64,000 bases of DNA from JAWSVE01 sp033852115 (GTDB taxonomy: Bacteria > Pseudomonadota > Gammaproteobacteria > Pseudomonadales > Cellvibrionaceae), in the NCBI GenBank assembly GCA_033852115.1, contig JAWSVE010000002.1, positions 372,001 through 436,000 on the forward strand, written 5' to 3'. The notes below the pieces were generated by a model, which was given only the letters and a program-made list of their open reading frames with translations, did no database searches and had not been told where the DNA came from. A program made the translations under genes and the position numbers. Below are positions 53,052 through 60,413 of the stretch, one piece after another; the stretch's first letter is position 1; every line of letters begins with the position of its first letter.

Positions 53052-54344
53052 TTAGTTACACTGAGCGCCAGGCATACCCTGTTTAATCCAATCAATGCCT
53101 TTAACGCCTTCTGGCGGGTTGACGCAATCGGCCGGGTAACGACGAATATCGGTCACACTAGGCTCACCACCATTAAGGGCGTAACGACCGTAAACCATCT
53201 CCATGGAAGCCTGGTGACCTTTACCGCGGTTCATAGATACTTTACCGCCAGGGCCTTCGTACTCCAGATATTCAAACGCGCTTGCAACGTCTTCCGTTGT
53301 CGGCGAGCCCTGAACCGTTTCAGCAGCCTTCTCGTTAGCCAGTTTCAAGCCCAGTAGGGCCTGAACCATTTTGTATGCAGGATAAGTAGGCGGAGTACCG
53401 AAACGCTCTGTATATGCCGCACGGAACCAGCGGTTCATCTCGTTATCAGGCGCGAATACACCAAACGGTCCACGCGCACCGAGCACAGTACCTTCCGGAA
53501 TCTGCTCAGACAGACGGTACATAGCACTTTCACCAGTGGTTAGCAGCACTGTCTGGTCATCAAACAGACCACGAGCAGAGCCCTGCAGCAGGAACGCCTC
53601 CATATCACCACCCCAGAAAGATGAGTGGATGACATTGGCAGAGTTCACCATCAGTGATGAAATTTCCGCACCGTACTGTCCAGCGTAGATTTTAGGGAAC
53701 TGCTCGGTGGAGACATCCACCTCAGAAGAAAGGTTTTTCAGCGAGCCAAGGAAATCGTCCCAGGACTCATGGCCAAATGAGTAATTCTGGTTAATTCCCG
53801 AAACGCTTTCGACATCGCCCATTGTGTCTTTAACGTACAGAGCAGCCGCGACGTTATCCATCGTTGCAGTCGGGCCAGTACGGAAAACATACTTGTAATC
53901 CTGATCTTCAAATACTCGCGGAGTACCACAGTCAAACAACACAGTCAGGGTTTTCAATTGTTCAGCAACAGCAGGAACCGCCAGACAGTCGCCCGATGAG
54001 ATATAGCCCACAACGGCATCGACACCTTCGCGCTCAACCAGGTTACGGTACTCTGCGGTTTGTTTAGTCGCGCCACCCGCTTCATCAATGTACACAGGCT
54101 TTAACATCTCGCCGTTAATACCCTTGGTATTGTATGGCGCAGGTAAAGTCCCGCTATTGATCGCTTCGATAGTAAGATCAGCAGCATTCTTAGCAGGAAC
54201 ACCGAATGGACCTGCAGCGCCGCCGGACAGGAAGGTCACAAGACCAAGCTTGTATTCATCATCAGCAGCGAAAACTGGTTGTGTGACGGTAGCGGTTAGC
54301 AGCAAACCCGCTAAAGCAGAAGGCGTTTTTAGTGATTTAAACAT
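53052..54344 (-). CDS. HAAT-type periplasmic substrate-binding protein
   Basis: A 430-residue exported protein: signal peptide (residues 1-26, ending PVFAADDEYKL), then a type I periplasmic-binding fold (KLGLVTFLSGGAAGPFGVPAKNAADLTIEAINS, NLVEREGVDAVVGYISSGDCLAVPAVAEQLKTLTVLFDCGTPRVFED). Several cysteines are present and may form a disulfide. It is first in the eight-gene operon, 60 bp after a sigma-54 promoter. The ligand is unknown; the downstream enzymes point to an omega-hydroxy acid, short diol, or a molecule that yields one. Confidence 0.88.
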   Translation of the reverse strand: MFKSLKTPSALAGLLLTATVTQPVFAADDEYKLGLVTFLSGGAAGPFGVPAKNAADLTIEAINSGTLPAPYNTKGINGEMLKPVYIDEAGGATKQTAEYRNLVEREGVDAVVGYISSGDCLAVPAVAEQLKTLTVLFDCGTPRVFEDQDYKYVFRTGPTATMDNVAAALYVKDTMGDVESVSGINQNYSFGHESWDDFLGSLKNLSSEVDVSTEQFPKIYAGQYGAEISSLMVNSANVIHSSFWGGDMEAFLLQGSARGLFDDQTVLLTTGESAMYRLSEQIPEGTVLGARGPFGVFAPDNEMNRWFRAAYTERFGTPPTYPAYKMVQALLGLKLANEKAAETVQGSPTTEDVASAFEYLEYEGPGGKVSMNRGKGHQASMEMVYGRYALNGGEPSVTDIRRYPADCVNPPEGVKGIDWIKQGMPGAQCN

Positions 54345-54404
54345 TATTATGCCTCAAAGGTTTTAATTATTGTTGTGACAGAAAAAATCTGTACATTTCC
54401 TTTG

Positions 54405-54421
54405 AGCAACAGCTATGCCAA
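54405..54421 (-). promoter_or_regulatory. sigma-54 promoter of the transport/oxidation operon
   Basis: On the minus strand TTGGCATAGCTGTTGCT carries the -24 TTGGCA and -12 TTGCT elements with exactly ten bases between GG and GC, an ideal match to the RpoN consensus. The predicted start lies about 50 bases ahead of the binding-protein gene. Confidence 0.88.
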
Positions 54422-54494
54422 CAAACAAAATCAACAATAACCAATTGTTTTTAATGAATATTTTTAAAAAACAATGATGGTGACTGTAAGATCA

Positions 54495-54545
54495 TGAGCG
54501 CTACACGCTCAGAGCCGAGCGCCACCGCTGAGCGGTCAGCGCTCA
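54495..54545. promoter_or_regulatory. paired upstream activating sites for the transport operon
   Basis: Two copies of TGAGCG-N5-CGCTCA at 54495-54511 and 54529-54545, centres 34 bp apart and about 85-120 bp upstream of the -24 box. Identical arms occur twice ahead of the sensor-kinase operon. They are the expected binding sites of the sigma-54 response regulator encoded at 55778-57130. Confidence 0.85.
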
Positions 54546-54554
54546 AACCAGCTG

Positions 54555-55781
54555 CTATTGATCGGACTGAGGATAGTAGATACGCCAGTCACCCAGCATA
54601 TGAGTAGCAGGAGGGAAGGCGGTATTCGGCATCGTCACTCCGATGGCGATCACTTGCTGCAATTGATGCTTTTCAGCATCCATAAATGAGGTGAAGCCTT
54701 GCGGATCCTCCGGCAGCGATATTGTTAGCTGTTGCAGAGCAGAGCGAATCTCATCATCTTTGGCATCCACTCCCACCTCAGCCATAACATTCGCAATCGC
54801 CAACATGCCGGAATATGCACCTTCAGCCGCATACGAGGGGTAGCGCCCGCTAAGTGCTTTAAAACGTTTAATAAACCACTGATTGTACTTGGTATCCGGC
54901 CAGTTATTATGATGCCTTGAAGAAAGAATCAGTCCATCCGGCATATCGTCGCCCAAGGCTGCCAGGACATCGTAATTACTGCCCGTATCAAAATTAGCAA
55001 AACGTGCATGCCTGAACAGATGAGTCTGATTCGCCTGTCTGACAAAGGCAATCAGATCTCCACCCCAGAGTGAATTGACAATCAGATCTGTCGGCTTTTC
55101 CAGCAAAGCTTTCAGATAAGGCGTATAGTCTGACTCATACAAGCGCGGCCACAGCGCCGTGACGATTTCAAAATCCACACCTTTCTTCTCCAGAGAGGTT
55201 CTCAGATCCTGCCAGGTCTGATAGCCGTAATCGTAGTCCGGGCCTATGTATGATATGCGTAACGGTTGATCAGCCTTAATAGCTTTAAATTTTTCCTTGA
55301 TGTAGCTCGCGGCGGCATGCATGGACTGCTGGGTATTATTGTTCACTCTGAAGTAATACGGCGAGACATTGGTGCCGGTCAGTTTTGAGGATGCATGATC
55401 AGTGCCGATAAAGAATGCCTTTTCATCCTCAGCAACCTTCGCTACCTGCAAGGCGATATTTGAATTCACCACACCACAAATAAAACGGGCTTTATCTTTA
55501 CGGATAAAATCTCGCGCCAGTCGGGTCGCCTTAGAAGCTTTTGAACTACTGTCAGCGATCAGTACCCGAATAGGCGGATATTCTACAGACTGCATCTCAA
55601 GCCATTCAAAGGCCAGACGGATTCCAACTGCACTATCCTGGCCATAAAGTCCACTCCGCCCTCCCAATGGGAATAGACACCCCACCTTAACCGTCGCATC
55701 TTTATCGCTAGCCCCCAGAGCAAACTCAGACGCCCAGGTTGACGGAGACAGCGCCAGCAACAATAGCACCCAGCGAATCAT
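54555..55781 (-). CDS. second HAAT-type binding protein, probable sensor component
   Basis: A 408-residue exported protein: signal peptide ending near TWASEF, then a type I binding fold (VKVGCLFPLGGRSGLYGQDSAVGIRLAFEWLEM, FICGVVNSNIALQVAKVAEDEKAFFIGTDHAS, PLRISYIGPDYDYGYQTWQDLRTSLEKKG). Its start overlaps the response-regulator stop (ATGA), and it is separated from the importer genes by the operator and promoter region. This places it in the sensory operon rather than the transport one. It may deliver ligand to the histidine kinase, or broaden importer intake. Confidence 0.82.
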   Translation of the reverse strand: MIRWVLLLLALSPSTWASEFALGASDKDATVKVGCLFPLGGRSGLYGQDSAVGIRLAFEWLEMQSVEYPPIRVLIADSSSKASKATRLARDFIRKDKARFICGVVNSNIALQVAKVAEDEKAFFIGTDHASSKLTGTNVSPYYFRVNNNTQQSMHAAASYIKEKFKAIKADQPLRISYIGPDYDYGYQTWQDLRTSLEKKGVDFEIVTALWPRLYESDYTPYLKALLEKPTDLIVNSLWGGDLIAFVRQANQTHLFRHARFANFDTGSNYDVLAALGDDMPDGLILSSRHHNNWPDTKYNQWFIKRFKALSGRYPSYAAEGAYSGMLAIANVMAEVGVDAKDDEIRSALQQLTISLPEDPQGFTSFMDAEKHQLQQVIAIGVTMPNTAFPPATHMLGDWRIYYPQSDQ

Positions 55782-57130
55782 AGAAAATCCTCTAACTGCA
55801 AGCGCTGAATTCTCCGCTTCAACGCATGCCTAGAAATACCCAGTTTTTCTGCCGCCAACCCTTTGCGCCCTCCGGCTTCTTCCAGAGCATTGAGGATCAA
55901 CTGACGTTCCCGGTTTTCTAGATCTTCGGTATAACTGTTTTCATAAGCGGGATCGGCCCCCTTGCTAAGATATTCCTCAGGCAGTAGATTCAGAGAAACC
56001 GTGCGACCGGGATTGAGAATGGTTAATCGCTCAACCAGATTCTTAAGCTCACGAACATTGCCCGGCCAGGTATAATTGAGCATCTCCTGTAGTACATCCG
56101 ATTCCCAACGGTTAGCTTCAACCCCTTCCAGCCGTGCAAAACTCTCACTGAAATAGGACACAAGTAAAGGAATATCTTCCCGTCGCACCGACAGCGGTGG
56201 CGCCTCAATCGGCAGTACATTCAGACGGTAGTAGAGATCCTGTCGAAATGTTCCCGCTTCAACCTCATCTTGCAAAGAGCGATTAGTTGCTGCAACAACA
56301 AACACATCAGCATTTCTTTCTCTACCAGCACCGATGGGCCTGTAGGACCTGTTCTCCAAAAAGCTCAGTAGTTTTGCCTGTAAGCTAACAGGCAGCTCAC
56401 CAATTTCATCCAGAAACAAGGTACCACCGTTGGCCAGCTCTATTAGCCCGGAGCGACGCTGATTTGCCCCGGTATATGCCCCCCGCTCAGCACCAAACAA
56501 CTCTGCTTCGATCAATTGCTCAGGTAACGCAGCACAGTTCACCTCAATAAAAGGCGCATCACCAAAACGGATATCGTGTAAGCCTTTTGCGATCAGAGAT
56601 TTGCCGGTGCCAGATGGTCCAGTAATCAATACCGTCTTACCGGCACTTCTGCCAACCTGCTCGATCTCTCTTTTCAGCTTTGCTATGGCCGGACTGCTGC
56701 CAACCAAACCGCTAGGACTGTGGCTTTTACCGCGTAAAAACTGTAACTCTTTCACCATCCTAACCTGTTCAGCACTACGCCGGATCAGGATCACCAGCTC
56801 GTCCACATCAAAAGGTTTAGTTATATAATCGAGCGCCCCCTCTTTCACAGCCTTGACCGCCGCTCGGGTATCACCATGGGCAGAGATCATGATCACAGGA
56901 ATATCCGGGTGCTGAGTTTTGAGCTGCGACAGAATATCCAGCCCCGAGCTATCGGGTAATCCCAGATCAAGCAGAATAACATCCGGGCTGGTCTCTGCTG
57001 TTTTCTCCAGTCCTTCCTGACCAGTAAAAGCGCCGGTGACTTCAATCTGCTCATCACTCAGAGAAAAGCTCAGACTCCGAACAAGATTGCGCTCATCGTC
57101 AATCATAAGCACAGAAATATCCTTACTCAT
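55778..57130 (-). CDS. NtrC-family sigma-54 response regulator
   Basis: A 450-residue activator in three parts. The receiver (residues 1-120) has acidic pocket MIDDE and phospho-acceptor Asp55 in VILLDLGLP. The AAA+ domain (about 145-370) has Walker A GPSGTGKSLIAKG, sigma-54 contact loop GAYTGA in place of GAFTGA, Walker B GGTLFLDEIGELP and the arginine-finger region. The Fis-type helix-turn-helix (about 415-450) is RQLILNALEEAGGRKGLAAEKLGISRHALKRRIQRL. It overlaps the kinase gene by eight bases. The two operons it is expected to switch on both have sigma-54 promoters and the TGAGCG-N5-CGCTCA sites. Confidence 0.95.
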   Translation of the reverse strand: MSKDISVLMIDDERNLVRSLSFSLSDEQIEVTGAFTGQEGLEKTAETSPDVILLDLGLPDSSGLDILSQLKTQHPDIPVIMISAHGDTRAAVKAVKEGALDYITKPFDVDELVILIRRSAEQVRMVKELQFLRGKSHSPSGLVGSSPAIAKLKREIEQVGRSAGKTVLITGPSGTGKSLIAKGLHDIRFGDAPFIEVNCAALPEQLIEAELFGAERGAYTGANQRRSGLIELANGGTLFLDEIGELPVSLQAKLLSFLENRSYRPIGAGRERNADVFVVAATNRSLQDEVEAGTFRQDLYYRLNVLPIEAPPLSVRREDIPLLVSYFSESFARLEGVEANRWESDVLQEMLNYTWPGNVRELKNLVERLTILNPGRTVSLNLLPEEYLSKGADPAYENSYTEDLENRERQLILNALEEAGGRKGLAAEKLGISRHALKRRIQRLQLEDFL

Positions 57131-58781
57131 CAGACTCTCCCCCTATAGCTTTGGGTAATTGCAAGCTCACAGTCGTTCCCTGTCCCTCCTCGCTGGTAAT
57201 AATCAGCTGTCCATTATTATTGTGGATAAGCGCATTACAGATAGCCAACCCCAGCCCAGTACCTGCCGACTTTGTGGTAAAGAAGGGCTCAATGATGTGC
57301 GGCATAACATCTTTTGGAATCCCGGTGCCACTGTCACTGATTATCACATCTTCACAATCAAATTTTTCAGTGCAGCGGATCAGCAGTATTCCACCATCCC
57401 GTCTCATCGCCTGAATGGCATTCAGCATAAGATTCATTAGTACTTGCCTTAACTGCCCATCATCGATCCAGACCTCTGTTGCTGCAGGACACTCAATGCG
57501 GATAGTCACGTTATTTTCCCGGGCTGATGCACTCAGCAAGGTCGCCATACTTTCAAGTAGCTCGGATAAATTCAGTAATTCAGCCTTTGGCTCTCTTGGC
57601 CGGGCATAATCAAGCAAGTTTTCAATTACATCATTCATCCGATCAATCTCGTCCTCTAGCATATTCAACATATCCCGATTGACCGGATCTTTCTCTCGCT
57701 TGGTAAGAGCAACAATCGTAGTTTTTATAGTGGTAAGAGGGTTACGTATATCGTGCGCCAAGCCAGCAGCCAACTGACCTAACGACGCCCGCCTCTCTAT
57801 TTCGAGGGTTGAAGTTATAAAGCCCTTAAGCTGCATACGCATAGTTTCGATCGCTGTCGCCAGCTTATCCATTTCAAGGCTAGTGGACTGTTTTACAGGA
57901 CTATCAAGATCACCTGCGGCAACCTGTTCAACGCTTTTGACAATTGAATCAACCTGCTGATTCAGTTTTTTAGAAATATTGAAATGCAGTAGTAGCAAGC
58001 CGACCACTGTACACACTACTAGAACTATCAACCAGATTCGCATCTGCTCAATCGGGGTTGATACCAGGCCATGATTTTGTAATAAAAGCAATGACCAACC
58101 AGGTAAGATCTCTCTTTGAAAGCTAGAAAATTTAGCTTCAATAGGCTGCCCAACTACATCGTAAGTTTGACCACTCGAAACCCTAAGCACAGAACGGTAA
58201 GTGTGTGGCTGATCCAACCCCTTCATCATCTCAGTGATGGAATTAAATCGTATAATCAGACCAATACTCGGCGCTTCAACCTGTCGCCCATGAAAGTTTA
58301 CTTGGCTTTTCATAAGGATATAGGGTGGATGTTCCCAACTGCGGGTCGACGGATCGCTCAACGCAACACCCTCGAAAATAATTCCTGCATTCAGCTCATC
58401 AAGTACAAGATCATCTGGAAAGGTCCAGCTCAGCTCACCGCTCTTACCAAAAAAGGCGATACCATAGATAGAACTATCATCTGTCTGAAGTCGTAACAGG
58501 TCTTCCATTTCAATTGAAAGCAGCCTGCTTCCTTCATGCTCAAACAGACCAGGATCAGTAAATTGATCAGCAAGCGCTGCTATTTCGTAACCTCTCTCAC
58601 GAAGAAACACTCTCATCTCATTTTGAGTCGCAGCCATACGAGTAGCTAGCTGTTCATCAGTGATCTGAGAAACCAATTGCATTGTGTAATAGTTGTAAAG
58701 TGCAGCAAAACTGATAAGCGGAATTAACGCAACGGCTAAAGAAAGAAGTAGATACTTAGAAGAAAGACGTTGGGACATCAT
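57123..58781 (-). CDS. membrane sensor histidine kinase
   Basis: A 552-residue kinase: TM1 at about 10-32, a periplasmic sensor of about 200 residues with a Cache-like pattern (IYGIAFFGKSGELSWTFPDD, SVLRVSSGQTYDVVGQPI), TM2 at about 247-268, HAMP (QQVDSIVKSVEQVAAGDLDSPV), then HisKA with the phosphorylation site LAAGLAHDIRNPLTTIKT and the ATPase boxes NLMLNAIQAM, ISDSGTGIP and FFTTKSAGTGLGLAI. It overlaps the response regulator. First gene of a kinase-regulator-binding-protein operon that has its own sigma-54 promoter and operator pair, so it is probably autoregulated. Confidence 0.93.
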   Translation of the reverse strand: MMSQRLSSKYLLLSLAVALIPLISFAALYNYYTMQLVSQITDEQLATRMAATQNEMRVFLRERGYEIAALADQFTDPGLFEHEGSRLLSIEMEDLLRLQTDDSSIYGIAFFGKSGELSWTFPDDLVLDELNAGIIFEGVALSDPSTRSWEHPPYILMKSQVNFHGRQVEAPSIGLIIRFNSITEMMKGLDQPHTYRSVLRVSSGQTYDVVGQPIEAKFSSFQREILPGWSLLLLQNHGLVSTPIEQMRIWLIVLVVCTVVGLLLLHFNISKKLNQQVDSIVKSVEQVAAGDLDSPVKQSTSLEMDKLATAIETMRMQLKGFITSTLEIERRASLGQLAAGLAHDIRNPLTTIKTTIVALTKREKDPVNRDMLNMLEDEIDRMNDVIENLLDYARPREPKAELLNLSELLESMATLLSASARENNVTIRIECPAATEVWIDDGQLRQVLMNLMLNAIQAMRRDGGILLIRCTEKFDCEDVIISDSGTGIPKDVMPHIIEPFFTTKSAGTGLGLAICNALIHNNNGQLIITSEEGQGTTVSLQLPKAIGGESDE

Positions 58782-58854
58782 AAAATGCTTTTCTCATTAC
58801 TGACTTCTCAGTATTCAGTTCTTTGGGGGTATGAAATCCTTTCCATTTGTATAC

Positions 58855-58871
58855 AGCAAAAATAGGGCCAA
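58855..58871 (-). promoter_or_regulatory. sigma-54 promoter of the sensory operon
   Basis: Minus strand TTGGCCCTATTTTTGCT has -24 TTGGC and -12 TTTGCT with ten bases between GG and GC. It lies about 75 bp ahead of the kinase start. The match is slightly weaker than the transport promoter. Confidence 0.8.
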
Positions 58872-58911
58872 CTATTTTCCCTCTTTTTTATAGCATGCAA
58901 GCTTAATATAG

Positions 58912-58966
58912 CTCACCTATGAGCGGTTTTCGCTCATAGGTGAGGCCTTTGAGCGATAAGCGCTCA
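58912..58966. promoter_or_regulatory. paired upstream activating sites for the sensory operon
   Basis: TGAGCG-N5-CGCTCA occurs at 58920-58936 and 58950-58966, centres 30 bp apart and about 60-90 bp upstream of the -24 box. The first copy is embedded in a longer perfect inverted repeat with 14-bp arms (58912-58925 and 58931-58944), which could fold into a hairpin. Confidence 0.82.
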
Positions 58967-59119
58967 CATACATATAGAGAAATTAGTTGGCTAATGTCCG
59001 CTAATGGCACAAAGCAGACATGCTTGAATAGAGTAATTCCGATGTAATCAATAGTATTAAGTAGTTCATTTAACTATTCAAAGGCGATAAAAGACCTCAG
59101 TTTAATGAACTTCCATGTG
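58967..59119. other. spacer between cargo and transposon right end
   Basis: About 150 bp of AT-rich sequence with no reading frame of note. I see no gene, terminator or repeat in it beyond the approach to the right-end sites. Confidence 0.4.
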
Positions 59120-59211
59120 AGCCAGCTTCACGACTTTATTATCTACTTCACGACTTTATTAAACAGTTCATGACTTTAATAGTTAGTTCACAACTTTATT
59201 ACCTGCTTACA
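59120..59211. repeat. transposon right end, four tandem TnsB-type sites
   Basis: The repeat TTCAYRACTTTAWTA occurs at 59127-59141, 59147-59161, 59167-59181 and 59187-59201 with an exact 20-bp period, ending 10 bp before the TTACA terminus. Four packed sites in about 85 bp are the hallmark of the Tn7 right end. The terminal site is the closest match to left site L1. Confidence 0.92.
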
Positions 59212-59216
59212 GGCGT
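59212..59216. repeat. target-site duplication, right copy (GGCGT)
   Basis: Exact repeat of 36017-36021. Continues into GCGTATTTGTGTGGTGAG, which is the next part of the RAYT gene. Confidence 0.95.
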
Positions 59217-59240
59217 GCGTATTTGTGTGGTGAGGATTAT
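59217..59240 (+). pseudogene. remainder of the interrupted RAYT relic
   Basis: In frame with codons 1-26 at 35944, these 24 bases encode AYLCGEDY as in the intact gene, and then the sequence changes abruptly to copy 4 of the RAYT upstream unit. This proves the relic was only about 34 codons long before the Tn7-like insertion. Confidence 0.88.
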
Positions 59241-59241
59241 C

Positions 59242-59286
59242 GAAGAATAAATAGGACACCCATAAATTTTACATTTCTTCCACTCT
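59242..59286 (+). repeat. RAYT upstream unit, copy 4 (leader of the intact gene)
   Basis: GAAGAATAAATAGGACACCC, then ATAAATTTTACATTTCTTCC and ACTCTGC, followed 18 bases later by the RAYT start. It differs from copies 1-3 at a few positions. Confidence 0.88.
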
Positions 59287-59304
59287 GCTGTAAAGTTCGC
59301 CACC

Positions 59305-60378
59305 ATGACGATAAACCGCGAATCGCAAGTTAGCTTAGACGCCACCCCGTTTTATCACTGTTATGTGCGCTGTGTGAGGCGTGCGTATTTGTGTGGTGAG
59401 GATTATGAGACGGGTGAAAACTTTGATCACCGTAAGCAGTGGCTTGTGTCGCGCTTGCGGTTTTTGTCGTATGTGTATGCGATAGATATTTGTGCCTATG
59501 CGGTAATGAGTAATCATTACCATGTGGTGCTGCATGTTGATAAGGCACGTGCTGATGAATGGTCACAGCATGAAGTGGTTGAGCGGTGGTTGCAGTTGTA
59601 CAAAGGCCATATGCTCGTTGACCGCTGGATGACGGAGCCTGCGGCTTTGGATGAAGCGTCACTCGATGTGGTACATGACATTATCGAAGAGTGGCGCGAG
59701 CGCTTATCGAGCATTAGTTGGTTTATGCGCGGTGTAAATGAAAAAATCGCGCGTATGGCGAACGAAGAAGACGGTATTAAAGGGCGTTTTTGGGAAGGCC
59801 GCTTTAAAAGTCAGGCGCTGTTGGATGAAGCTGCTGTATTAAGCTGCATGGCGTATGTCGATCTGAACCCTGTACGTGCAGGGATGGTGGATGACTTAAT
59901 CGATAGTGATTTTACGTCGATCCAACAACGTTTATTTGATTATGTAAAATACAAGGCGATTAAAAACAAAGACGAAAAGCGTTTAACTAAGCAGGTAAAT
60001 GAACAGCGACAACTAAAAACTGATCTGGATCTAGAGAATTTACCTGAAGCGTCACTAATGCCTTTTGATGGAAGCGCGCATACCGATATCCATGCGGCCT
60101 TGCCATTTACTCGCGAAGATTATTTTGATTTAGTGGATAAGACCGGTCGTGTTATTCGAGAGGATAAGCGCGGGTTTATCCAATCTGAGATTCCTACGCT
60201 GATTAGTCAGCTCAATATTAACCCCAACCAATGGATTGAGCATATTCAATCCTTCTCTAAACGCTATGCGCACTGCGTCGGCGAAAGTGACAATATTCTT
60301 AATTTTGCTGCCTATAATAACAAAGCGTGGTGCAAGGGGCTAAGCTGTTCACGTCAGTTGTATGAAGGGGTGGGATAA
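59305..60378 (+). CDS. REP-associated tyrosine transposase (RAYT, IS200-like Y1)
   Basis: A 357-residue Y1 transposase. The HUH motif is SNHYHVV at about residue 72, and the helix with the expected catalytic Tyr is LSCMAYVDLNPVRAGMV; GRFWEGRFKSQALLDE lies between, as in RAYT proteins. The C-terminal 120 residues are charged and specific to this subgroup. It appears intact, unlike the relic at 35944. RAYT proteins are usually single-copy and linked to repeats at genome scale; here the associated repeat is a leader unit rather than an obvious palindrome. It lies next to aceK with 35 bp between convergent stops. Confidence 0.9.
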   Translation: MTINRESQVSLDATPFYHCYVRCVRRAYLCGEDYETGENFDHRKQWLVSRLRFLSYVYAIDICAYAVMSNHYHVVLHVDKARADEWSQHEVVERWLQLYKGHMLVDRWMTEPAALDEASLDVVHDIIEEWRERLSSISWFMRGVNEKIARMANEEDGIKGRFWEGRFKSQALLDEAAVLSCMAYVDLNPVRAGMVDDLIDSDFTSIQQRLFDYVKYKAIKNKDEKRLTKQVNEQRQLKTDLDLENLPEASLMPFDGSAHTDIHAALPFTREDYFDLVDKTGRVIREDKRGFIQSEIPTLISQLNINPNQWIEHIQSFSKRYAHCVGESDNILNFAAYNNKAWCKGLSCSRQLYEGVG

Positions 60379-60413
60379 ATAGCCCCTTTTGATCAAAAAT
60401 AACGACAATAATA

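Larger units (their letters stand above)
36022..59211. mobile_element. complete Tn7-like transposon, 23190 bp
   Basis: Ends are TGTGGCCAAG at the left and, read inward on the other strand, TGTAAGCAGG at the right; 21 of the first 26 bases agree between the two ends. Both ends carry a TnsB-type binding repeat starting 10 bp inside. A 5-bp duplication flanks it. Genes are tnsA, tnsB, tnsC, tnsD and a second tniQ on the minus strand, an HTH pair with a membrane protein, and a 13-kb metabolic cargo (NhaD, ABC importer, oxidation enzymes, two-component system). No TnsE, no Cas protein and no CRISPR array are present. Confidence 0.95.

Noticed and set aside
58912..58944. Intrinsic terminator before the right end
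   Set aside because: Long inverted repeat but no T run, and the same core motif recurs as an operator in three other places.
36022..59211. CRISPR-associated transposon (CAST)
   Set aside because: Two TniQ proteins could suggest it, but no Cas gene, no repeat-spacer array and no tracrRNA-like region was found in the element.
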